NCBI GenBank assembly: GCA_028023455.1 | Contig: JAQFVV010006203.1 | Location: 10,576,876 to 10,640,875, forward strand | Origin: Epiperipatus broadwayi | Taxonomy: Eukaryota > Onychophora > Udeonychophora > Euonychophora > Peripatidae | Reading direction: 5' to 3' | Length of the DNA: 64,000 bases | Shown here: one piece after another, positions 34,124 through 44,698 of the stretch | How positions within the stretch are numbered: the stretch's first letter is position 1 | Layout of the letters: each line of letters opens with the position of its first letter | Program-made: the position numbers and the translations under genes | The notes under the pieces: generated by a model | What the model was told of the DNA's origin: nothing | Databases searched by the model: none | What the model saw: only the letters and a program-made list of their open reading frames with translations

Positions 34124-35317
34124 CACCCGGGTCTCTTTTTATGCGGACTTATTTAACACGATTTTGAAGTTACGCGATTCGTGTTTCACCGAAAGTCGAC
34201 CTCCGATAATGCACTATTACTTTAAATAATAAATTTCACGCACTTACGTTACATTGAAAGTAATAGCACATTATTGGAATTCTACTTTCATCTTAGTAAT
34301 TTCAATATTTTCAGTGCTTTATAATAGTAAGATTTTATGCAATAAGAAATTAAAATCATGATTTCCACATTTTATGTACACACATTAAATTTTACAAGAT
34401 TATAATGTAAATTTGGTCAAACATTGTGCATGTTAATTTTGCATTTTAAATCACATTCTGTTTTTGCTTTTTAAAAAAAAACGTAATCAATTATTAATCA
34501 TTTAGTGTCCACAAGTTTATTTTTAAAAGGTCAGTAATAGCAGTGGGCACAATTAAAAATTAAAATCTGATTCTTAATTGTAATTAACAATTTAAAAATT
34601 ACTTACGGGCGACTTGAAATTAATGTGATGTAAAACGAAATTTGATTTTTAAACGGAATTGAAAATTAAAGACAAAAATAAGAATTTAATTTTTAATTGT
34701 TAGTTTTAATTAAATTTTTCCCAGCAGTGGTGAATAAATGTCTTTTTATTATCGTAAGTCTAAGTTCATAAACAATTAATAAAATCATCATTGTCATCAA
34801 CAGAAATCCATTAACACAACATGAGAGTGAACTTGGCGCTAGTTGTCCTCTTGTGAGAATAATTGCTGAGATATTCTTGACTTTGTTTAAGGAGAAGCCA
34901 AATACATCACATCACATGAGAATCTGATTTTTTACTAGTTTGCAAATGAACGTGTTTTTGGGCAAATAGCGATAATAATTAAAATGTGTATAAAAAAAAT
35001 GTAAATTACTGTACTGTAAATTATGCATAAAAATATATTATTTTGAATAAAATTAAATATTATAGTTAAAAAAAGTTTGTCTTGTATCAATTTTTTTCAA
35101 ATTTGAAATTTTTTATTAGTCATATTTTATTTCCTTATTTTTTTGTTTGCGCGAATTTTAAAGTAATTTTACGTTGGTGCTTTGCTTTTGCGCGAATTTT
35201 GAAAAATCACAGATTGCATCCCCCTTTTTTCAATGTAAGTTACGTCTATTTTTGCGTGATTTCGTTTGCGCGTGTTTTCTGAGGAACCTATCTATCGCGT
35301 GAAACGAGACTCAGGTG
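34124..35317 (+). mobile_element. Tigger/pogo-like DNA transposon, copy 1
   Basis: It is flanked by TA on both sides (34122-34123 and 35318-35319), the target of the Tc1/mariner/pogo superfamily. Terminal inverted repeats: left CACCCGGGTCTCTTTTTATG, right (read inward on the minus strand) CACCTGAGTCTCGTTTCACG. This style (a short 5' part followed by CTCGTTTTAxGCG) resembles Tigger ends. About 1.19 kb long, far too short for a full transposase. The second copy at 48180-49312 retains a transposase-like fragment that is mostly deleted here. The open frame at 35082-35282 is not supported. Confidence 0.75.
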
Positions 35318-35319
35318 TA

Positions 35320-36087
35320 CTCCACATCTGCTGTCATTTGGTTCTAACATTTCCCAAAGACAACTGAAACTGTGGATTATAGTAAATCATGAATACAGTA
35401 ATAAATGTTTATCATACTACATACACAGATGTATGATAAACATTGTTTAATTTAAAAATATACATATTTAAGACATCAATGATAAAACAATATACGAATA
35501 AATCTAGAAAGAAATTAACCAGATAACTGAATGGGCAAGATGGGGAAAATGCTGGCTTTCATATAGATTGGTAAAAAATGTGAAATTTATGAATTTCTAA
35601 TTTTATTACTTTTTTAAACTGGATAACTGAAACTGATGGAAGTCTGAGAAAATAGGATTCTTACATTAACGTTGATAACTTTTGTAAAATAATTATGGAT
35701 ATTATATTGTGAACATACCTAATGATAGTTACAAAATGGACTTCGATACAAAGTTATAAATCAGTCAATTTAAATATTACCCTTTTAAATCATAAGCATG
35801 TAACCCTTATAATATTCTTCCCCTATGGCATTTAATTTGAATTAAGAGTAGAGACCCTCCCATCCCCAAATCAAAATATCCAATCCACATACAATAATTC
35901 TATTACCCTGCTAACAAAATGAAATACTAACATAGCTCACCTTCCTTTAAACTATTCATTTGCAAAATAATAATCTTAATGAAATAAATTTTATTTATAA
36001 GACATATATGTATTCAATAACTAAACAAATGATGTAAAACTCCCAAGAAATAAAATAGGTTTTATTAATCGACCATTATAAATATTC
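35320..36087. other. AT-rich DNA without genes
   Basis: Nothing recognised. ATGTTTATCATACTACATAC and its near inverse form a small hairpin near 35405-35445. Confidence 0.5.
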
Positions 36088-36219
36088 TAATAAATATCAA
36101 AGATTAACATAACCAAATTGCTATAATTTAAATTATTCGATTATCATTCAACATAATAAATATCAAAGATTAACATAACCAAATTGCTATAATTTAAATT
36201 ATTCGATTATCATTCAACA
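36088..36219 (+). repeat. 66-bp tandem duplication
   Basis: The 66-base unit starting TAATAAATATCAAAGATTAA occurs at 36088 and again, identically as far as I can see, at 36154. Perfect identity in neutral AT-rich DNA implies a recent duplication, or an assembly artefact. Confidence 0.9.
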
Positions 36220-38716
36220 TATATCATAACTTAGATAATTGTAGACCTTTAGCCTTTCATTAAATAAATAATAAATCATTAAGACAGCATTTAACAAACA
36301 ATAATGTACTACCACTAATAAATATATTAGATAGCATATAATATTTAACAATAGTAATAACATTATATCTTTTATAACAAATAGATATAAAATATTTTAT
36401 CGTCAATGTAAAATTTCAATTTCCATTTCTAATATGCCTATTATATAATAATCAAAGCATTCATAATAAATCCCGGATTTTCCTTTAAATATATATATAA
36501 ATGTATTTAACTAATACAAATGCATAGTATATGATATAATGCTATATAAAATTGATATAATGAAAATAATATATAATACCTCATGTTATACCTATTCACT
36601 TGTTTTATGTGTGAATTAATTTCAATTGCATAAAAGAAAATAATTTACAACCGAAATATGTTCAAGATTATATATAGAGAGAGATATGTGAAACTCTATA
36701 AATTAATAACTGCTTCGAATATTTTAAATTTAACAAATTTATTTACAAAAAAATATATAATTTATTAAACTACATTTTATCAACAAACAGATAATTATAC
36801 AATAACCTATATTGTCTAGAATTTAACTTTACCAATATTTAATACCTATTTTATGTTTTTATGAATCACGAAAGAAAATGCTGTTATACACAGACCAACA
36901 TAATACATTTCAAAAATGGCAGTTTTTTACTGATTATAATAAATCACTATAAATGTACTAAACTGAATTAATTTAAATATAGAAATAAGATCTATAGACG
37001 TTTTACCTTTCTCTCATGCTAAAACATACACACATATATCTACAAGCAATCAACTAAAATTATTATAAAATTACTATTATAATAACTTTTTTATTTAAAC
37101 ATAAAACACATATAAAAGTATCAATATTACAAAATAAAAGATATTTTTAAAAAAAGAAACAAATATCATATTTCCAAACAAACTGAATTAATCCCAGAAG
37201 TTTTGATTGATTTAAAAATCCTTCCTTGATTTCATAGATATTAGTAGTATTAAGATTTTTCTCAAATTTGATGTTACTGTTATAATTCATAGTTTTCCTA
37301 AGCTTATATCTGTATGTAATATCGAAAAGAAAAATTTTTTCAATTATTTTTGATAATGTCGAATGAACACTGGTTTGATTTAAATAGTTAAATTTTAATT
37401 AATGCATTTCAGTTTTAAGATTAATCCACTGATAGTAAGAACAATATTAATTGATATTTCAGTATAACAGCAAATTATTAAATATCAATATTTCCAAAAA
37501 TCTATACAAACTTTTCTTGTTCATTTTCAGAACTTAGTACAAAATTATAACACCTTTACTTCGACATTGTCTGATAGCCTGCTTCTTATTTATTCTCCCA
37601 AATTCTGTTCTCTACAGTCTTTCTGAATAAATAGTTTTATTTATCTACTCCATAATTTTCTTTATATTAGCATCAACTTCTTAAATAAATAAATTACATT
37701 AATAAAAATAATTGATCCTTTCTTTTAGGTGATCAAATCATATTGGTAAACAAACAGCAGAAAAAAAACAATTTGGAAAAATACAAGCAGAAACAGAAAA
37801 CGTAAGGAGAAGAAACAAAAAATGCCATTCCATCGACAACTACTTTACATATATATCTATCCAAAAAAATATTGGTTTTTTTTTTATTGACTTCACATTT
37901 TTATGGCAATCCAAAAATTTTCTTCCACCTTTTAAATTTAACAGTGTTCCTAGTTCAAAGTCAAACTTTAACAAACGATAATAATAACAAAAAACTATTT
38001 AACTTCCATATTAAAAAAATAACAACACACTGTGAGGGTAGCTTGAAATCGCACTCACAATGACCTTAGTCATGGAAATGTTGAACTAAACTTCAATCAT
38101 GATTTATATCTGATAGGATTAAAAAAATGTTGCTAACATATTGTTTACAAAGTTTGAAGAAATAATTGTGGATAGCTATAAAAACATAATTTAAATACTT
38201 ATTCCATAATTGAATTTGAAACCATATATTACTATATTTTATACATATATATATACATGAAGTAAATTGAATATTAACTATTAAATTATTTAAAATACTA
38301 AAAGAAATGTGTACAAACATATATATGTGATATATGTTTTTATGACATTGGAAAACACTAAACAATGACAAACTAATCAGGGTAATGAACAAAGGTCAAG
38401 GGCTACACTAAATTACCCAAATAAGAATGAAGTAATAAAGCATAATTTAACTTCAGGAATCTATAATCTCGATACACAAATAAACACAGTAATAGACGCA
38501 GAGTATTAATAAGGTTGCTATGGAAAAGTCAACTTAAAAAAAAAAAAGAATAACAAGCGTTTGGTTCAACATGAAAAACTACAAAATCTTTTTTATTTAA
38601 CTTTGTAAAACAATTCATTGCAGGATTTCGAAAAACTAGAGATTGCAGATAAAATTAAGCGATCAGTGAATATAAAAGAAATCATTTCAAACTTCTAAAG
38701 AAACTTGTGGAATACG
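36220..38716. other. AT-rich DNA without genes
   Basis: No supported gene; the frames at 37872-38063 and 38093-38392 are background. Confidence 0.55.
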
Positions 38717-38721
38717 TATAT

Positions 38722-41610
38722 TGTACCGATCAAAAGACGCCACCCAATAACACAACTCAATCCGCAAAGTCGGATTCAAACTCAGTCGACCCAAAAAAAT
38801 TAAACCCCAGACCAAACCGACTTCAAACACGAGCTCAGATCAATCAATGGATGACATATGTTGACGGTACATGACTATGGGCCAAGAAACTAGCTCAACG
38901 GATGATGATTTGAGACCCCTGATCTGACTCTAATAATGTATAATAAAATAACTAAGGATATTTATAAATCAATTCATATATGTATGTTTGGGTTGCCAAT
39001 ACAGATAGTGAGCATTAATATTAAAATAATTATTGAATAATAAAGAAAGTTAAAAACCAAATGTGTTAATAAGAATAAATATTTTATTCAACTTTTGTGA
39101 TTAAGATTATATAGATTACCTCTAGTCTTTAAGAACAGGAGTTATAATTTACATAAGAATGACAGTCGTTATAATGCCAATAATCAATATGCACTTATAG
39201 GAGGATTATATATACATCTATGCCCCGACAAATAAATAAAAATAGATAAAGGTATTTGGCTTTGACAGAAATTATTATTCTAATGTTAAAAGAATGTGAG
39301 ATTCATTTTCACATTCGTAAATCAACTCATGAAATCCATGATAAATATTTAGGGGATAACTTTAATATTTGACAAAGAATTTATTTAATTATAGTGAATA
39401 TGAGATTGTTTGACTTTAATAAAATCAATTCATCATGATTTACGAGCATGAGAATGGGGGCTTTATTTGAACTGAGAAATATCGGTGCCGACTATTTACG
39501 AGCATTAAGAATAAATACGTCAATAATGGCTTGTCGATGATTTGAGAATATAGAAGGGCGGCTTGTATTTTACAAGTCTTTGATGCCCTATGAAGGATCC
39601 ATGGAACACAGGAAAAGCCAGGCCGGGTCATAGCCGCGAACCTTTGGTGTTCCAATATAAACGAGCAAGTGAGGAAGTGGTTTCTTCCTAGATAATTAAA
39701 GTAGCAATAATATCACTGAGGAGAAGCCTACAAGGCAGGAGATGGCTCGCATCAGCAACATTCGGAAAATGATGACTTAATAATCGTGTTTAAATAATAA
39801 AACCCAATTTATATAACGAATGCCCTACGTAATGACCTGATCATGTTGAATTAAAGTCAAACGAGCTTTAACTAAAAGTACTTAATGCAATTATAAATTA
39901 TGCTAATTATACCCTAAATATTATGCCCTCCCTGAATATTAATATAAAGTATAAAATTTAAATTAGACCATATTGACATTAATTCCTTTATCGACCTTTT
40001 TGCAAAACATTTCGACATTAATACGATTAAATAAATATTAATGAAACTCAAGAAAATAGCTGGGAGCATAGGTTAGAAATGGGCTAATAGTCATTATCAG
40101 CCATTAGTAAAAATAACAAACATTTAATAAATCATTCAACTCGATAATTAATAGAACTGTATTAAATTAGTTCTAGTGGGCAAGAATTACTATAAAACTT
40201 AATACTATATTATTTTCATGAAGGAAGTTTAACGAAAGAGATACTTGAAGTATTATTGACATGTAATCAAAAATAAATGATATTAATAATCATTCAATAA
40301 ATATAATACGATTAGTGAAACAAACCGCCATCGTAAGAAAGAAACGTTAACAAATATTAAATTTAAAGACTAGAGATAGAGAATTACTTATACAAATAAA
40401 GGCATTATAAAGCAAAAAGGAAATTTAACAGTAATTAATTTTAAAAGGTGGTAAATATTAATTCTTATTAAGCATGATGTCAGCATGTAATACGCGCATT
40501 ACGATTTGTAGAGGTCTCTCTTACTAAAATTAAGCACTCAAAGTGCATGTATTAAGGTTTTAGCTTTAAAAGGTAGTGTAAAATAATGTTTGGAAACTGG
40601 CCAGAAAGTTGCGATTCATTTAAAGAAAGATATTATTGTTCCTTCATAGTTGGTTACTTAGTTTACATGGCAGAGTCTGATTGGGTTGAAATGTAGGCAT
40701 GCATTTTTAATTTAGGTGAATGGCATTCGGATTGATTCTTTCAGGTTTTGGCAGCACGATTGGTATGGAAAGTTAAATTTTTGCAGCTACATTGAAGTTC
40801 TTTTGGGGACTTCGGGCCCAGCAATCAGATTCCCGAAGTTAGCCCCTTACCATGATGGAGACACTATAAAAATTCATAATTTAAAACGCACATAGCTTCT
40901 AGTAGCAATTTCTCTTAAACAAATATGGCTTCTCCTTCTTGAAACTTTTCCAGGCTATTTATACCTGTTCTCTGGTTTCCCGCCTATACCGAATATTGAT
41001 GCCTTCAGCCTAAAGCTTCTTACCTTATCAAAGTTACAAATTTTGTTAATTGATTTTAGATATATTCCTTCGATAAGGCTTTCAAACTCATTAACTTTGA
41101 ATTCATTTTCTAATTAGAAAATGAATTTTGTAAATCAGAAAAACAATTTTAATTAGGAACTGTCCTTACATTTTAAATTATTATCTTTTTGCTAATTAAT
41201 AAAACTTTCCCCATTGTCATTGGGAGCAGGCAATCTGAACGCTTATCAAAAGAATGTAGCTTTTAATCACAGAAATTTGAACAAATTGGTATAAGTAAAA
41301 TAAAACATTGCGACGCAATGAAACTTTATAACGAATATATATATTTAATTATTTATAAGTATACACACACAATCCACGCAGTTATAATATTTCATGAATA
41401 ATTTTAACATGAATTTATTGATATTGATTAGTTTAAATATTAAAGTGGTTGGTTTTAACACACGTTTATATAAGTTTTTAATGAAACTAGCGTGTATTGA
41501 ATGTATAAAGCCCCATTGCATTCGGATATTCACAATTAGTACTAGGGTTTGAAATGGGCTACAAGTGAGATATCATGAAGCTAGGATCGAACTTAGATCT
41601 GACCGCTTCA
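38722..41610 (-). repeat. 3' LTR (in element orientation), 2889 bp
   Basis: Long terminal repeat downstream of the minus-strand gag. It retains a ~60-base segment near 38885-38945 and a ~125-base segment near 40452-40575 that the other LTR lacks. The conserved stretch around 39590-39640 (CAGGAAAAGCCAGGCCGGGT, then CATAGCCGCGAACCTTTGGT) is nearly identical in both LTRs and unusually GC-rich. No coding region is supported. Confidence 0.85.
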
Positions 41611-41626
41611 TTTTTTTTTCCACTTC
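41611..41626 (-). promoter_or_regulatory. Polypurine tract of the LTR element
   Basis: On the minus strand this reads GAAGTGGAAAAAAAAA and directly abuts the LTR start TGAAGCGG. A purine run next to the 3' LTR is the expected plus-strand primer site of LTR retrotransposons. It fixes the element's orientation as minus. Confidence 0.7.
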
Positions 41627-41829
41627 AAAAAAAAAAAAAATGAAAAAAAATCTTTTCACTTATATTTGATTCATTCATATAAGTTTACTTAATTAAGCAT
41701 GAGTGAATACTATCATCTGTACAAAAACAAAATTATACATCTCATTATGGATTGTTTAATATTTCTAGTTTATATTGTGCAGTAAGTCCATTAATCGGGT
41801 CTCATTATCTCTATGGTCGTGTCAGTCTG

Positions 41830-43082
41830 TCACCTATATGTATCAGTCTCTACACTTAATAATTGTCTATTGTTTCCTTGGATCAGGTGGCCCATATGAT
41901 TTAAACTTTTGATGCTGGTCATAGTCTTGGTCGTCATTGGCATCAGGTTCCCATAGTCTATTGCACTCAGTAATTCTATGGCCTTTTCTAGTGACATCGG
42001 GCACATCCCAAGCATGATTCTTTGAATCCATGGGGATAAATTATGCCTTACTGTCCAGATGATGTGCATTGTATTCGAATGCCATGAGATTTGAATGTGG
42101 TTATTTGTTGGATAAAGTAGGCTGCATATCTCTGCCTGCAGTCTTTTTGATACCTCTGGGTGCTTCATCTGTGTAAAATACACTGTATTTGAATGCTATG
42201 AGGAATTTGAATGTGGTCACTTGTTGGATGAAGTAGGCTGCATATCTCTGCCTGCAGTCTTCTTGATACCTCTGGGTGCTTCATCTGTGTAAAATACCCT
42301 TCTGCCTTTCTTCACTCCAGTATTTCTTCAATATGGCATTCTCATACCCTTGGATCATCATAAGTGGGTGTTTTAGGAACTTCCACCATACCTTGGCAGT
42401 CTCTCTTAAATAATGTCTGGTTAATATAGTCTTCTCCTTCTCTGCAACTGAATGTAGACAAAAAAAATTCTTTAACACTATCTAGATGAGCTATGGGGTT
42501 CTCTCCTGGGTCTCCCTTGAAAATTTGAATCTGTATAGAGAATCCAGGGAATGGCATCTGTAAATTCATCAGACAAAGTTGAGGATTCATCGTCTGACCC
42601 ATTTCTATCTTTGGTTTCATCTTACTAGTGGCATCATTGTCCACTCTTAGCATTACAACCTTGTCATCTTCTTTTTCCATCTCTGCATTTAGCTCTGCTT
42701 CACTGGCTTCTCCAACAGTTTCCTGGCTTGATTCCTTTTCTCCACTATCATCTTCTTTATTATCCATGACTCTTTTTGGTTGTGGTCTGAGCATCTTCAA
42801 CTACTTTTGGGTCTTCATAAGTGTTTATTGCTTGATGCTTTACACTCTCTGGGTTTGGATGCCTCGTCTTTCAATTCTTAGAATTCTCTCCATCATCATA
42901 AGCATTAACTTTTGTCTTCTTTCATCTCCCTGAGGAATGTATACAAAATTTCTCAACCATCGTGATCATCTTGAGTTGCCTTCCTGCTTTGATGGTTGCA
43001 TTCTTTTCTTAACCAGATTTTTGAAAGGGTTCTCTTGCTCACTATTCTCAGTCAACTCTTTATCTACTTGCTCTTTTTCCAT
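41830..43082 (-). pseudogene. Decayed gag gene of the LTR element
   Basis: It starts at the ATG on the minus strand at 43080-43082 with MEKEQVDKELTENSEQENPF, then KNLVKKRMQPSK, followed by stops. A charged region follows (DNKEDDSGEKESSQE, then AEMEKEDDKVVMLR, 42770-42640), then a capsid-like segment: FKGDPGENPIAHLDSVKEF (about 42530-42470) and, after a frameshift, LRETAKVWWKFL and GYENAILKKYWSEERQKG (42420-42300), resembling the L-x-G-x-A-x-x-W-W-x-x-L and following segment of Ty3/Gypsy-type capsids. A 114-116-base tandem duplication (42071-42299) repeats DEAPRGIKKTAGRDMQ or its mutated form. The last part (EKAIELLSAIDYG, 41990-41930) is an unrecognised extension. No zinc knuckle was seen. 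The Gypsy-like assignment is by motif only. Confidence 0.6.
42071..42299 (-). repeat. Tandem duplication inside gag
   Basis: Two adjacent units, 42071-42184 (114 bases) and 42185-42299 (about 115 bases), both contain AGTAGGCTGCATATCTCTGC, then ACCTCTGGGTGCTTCATCTG. They differ by several substitutions and a two-base indel, so the duplication is older than the 66-bp and 55-bp ones elsewhere in the window. Confidence 0.85.
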
Positions 43083-44460
43083 TTTTTTTGAAAATATGTA
43101 AACAATATGAATAACAAAATTATGGCACTATTAATATGAATACTTATATACTGATATTTTTTCTAATACATTGAGCTGGGTTTCTGACTACTGGTCCCAT
43201 TTGTCCCTATCTTCATCAGCTGCTACATATTTTTACCAAACTTAGATAATCTGCCTATTTTTTAGTTCACTTACATTTACCTTGGTTGGCTCCTACTGTT
43301 AATGCTTTGAATGAGACACATACTTTCTTAAAAACTATTAAATATAAGAAAAAAATATTACATACTTTCCCTTTGTTCTATTGTTCTCCCCAGTCTAAAA
43401 AAATATATACAAAGTGATTAGTGGCGTACAGATATTGATATATTTTAGCAAAGTAATACTAGTAATCCTCTATGTTGAATATATTTGGTTTTTATTATTT
43501 AGGCAACTCACTCACTGCTGTACTGACAATCATATTTGCAGACAAATTTATTTATATGGGCACCAGCCAGCAAAATGAGATCAATAGGATATGTAAACTA
43601 ACCCATTGACCACCCAAACCATATATGATTGACATAATTTAGGATAGAACAATTTAATTCACGAATAATTACTATTGACTATAAACTGACATGTTACTGA
43701 CCTAAGTTTGAATATAGGAGTTTAACTATTTCATTTTTAACAAGCATGAGGCTTTATATTTTACAATAACTTTTATTTGTCAATATCAATTTTCAATCTT
43801 GCTAGCTTAAGAGCGTGTAAACCATTGAAGCATTTTGCCAACTGCATCTGACTGCTTGGTGTTACACAAAGTATCTTCACCTGCTTTGAGGTTATTCTAG
43901 AAATCATTGCCACTGAAGCGTGAGGTCCACTACATAGGACCACTCAACATATAATTCCCTGCTTGAAGATCTTCACCTGCTTTGAGGCTACTAATAATAA
44001 GAAATGAACATTTAAAATATCTGCTAGCAAGCAATACTTTGAAATTAAAATGTTTAACATATCAATATTGGATATTTTTAAATATAAAACTGAGATATAC
44101 ACTAATTTTGACAAAAAAAATATTTCATCTATTCTACCCCATGCTTCAATCTACTCTTACTACTTTTCTAACCATTTGCTTTTCTTCCATCCTTACTGTC
44201 ATGAACGTGTATTAAACAAACATATAATATAAATATACTGATATAGTATAAAATACACATATACTTAATTTATACATTAACCATCTTATTACTTTTTTTT
44301 TGAATAATTATTTTGACTAACGATACTGTTACGGTATTTAACTTACAAATCTATTAATAAACGAACATTTAAGTATTCTTGAAAACATTTAAGTATAAGA
44401 AAAAAAATTAAAAAATGTCATTTTATCTTATTAAAATCATTTCGGTTGCACGTAATAAAT
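43083..44460. other. Internal, non-coding part of the LTR element
   Basis: Between gag and the primer-site array. No pol motif in any frame. A 22-base direct repeat (ATCTTCACCTGCTTTGAGG) occurs near 43871 and 43970. The frames at 43982-44232 are background. Confidence 0.5.
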
Positions 44461-44500
44461 TGCATAACTTTTTTTTAAAAATATGTATAACACTACAAAA

Positions 44501-44698
44501 ACATAATCACTCTCTTCAGGATATGGAATTTAATTTATCAAGGCCTCAATGACTAGGTGGCTAAAAATCATAACTACTATGTGGGATTTAATACATCGAA
44601 GGTCCCAACGATTGAGTGTCCAACAACATAAACACTGTCTACAGGGTGTGCGATTTTCTAAATCGAAGCCCCACAGTGGGTGCCAAAAACATAACCAC
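44501..44698 (-). repeat. Three tandem units with primer-binding-site-like cores
   Basis: Units start with CATAATCAC (44501), CATAACTAC (44569) and CATAAACAC (44627), with a fourth start CATAACCAC (44690) running into the LTR. Each unit contains a segment that on the minus strand resembles a primer-binding site: 44663-44685 (TGGCACCCACTGTGGGGCTT, then CGA), 44596-44622 (TGGACACTCAATCGTTGGGA, then CCTTCGA) and a worse one at 44538-44563. The first matches the complement of the 3' end of lysine tRNA (CUU) with a few mismatches and lies 13 bases from the LTR. Confidence 0.65.

Noticed and set aside
35082-35282. 66-codon frame within Tigger-like copy 1
   Set aside because: Reads through terminal repeat sequence, lacks any transposase motif and is disrupted in copy 2.
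42628-42933. 101-codon plus-strand Ser-rich frame
   Set aside because: Antisense shadow of the minus-strand gag remnant, whose charged region gives Ser-rich antisense.
43801-43995. tRNA-like A box (TAGCTTAAGAGCG) in the LTR element interior
   Set aside because: No B box at the right distance.
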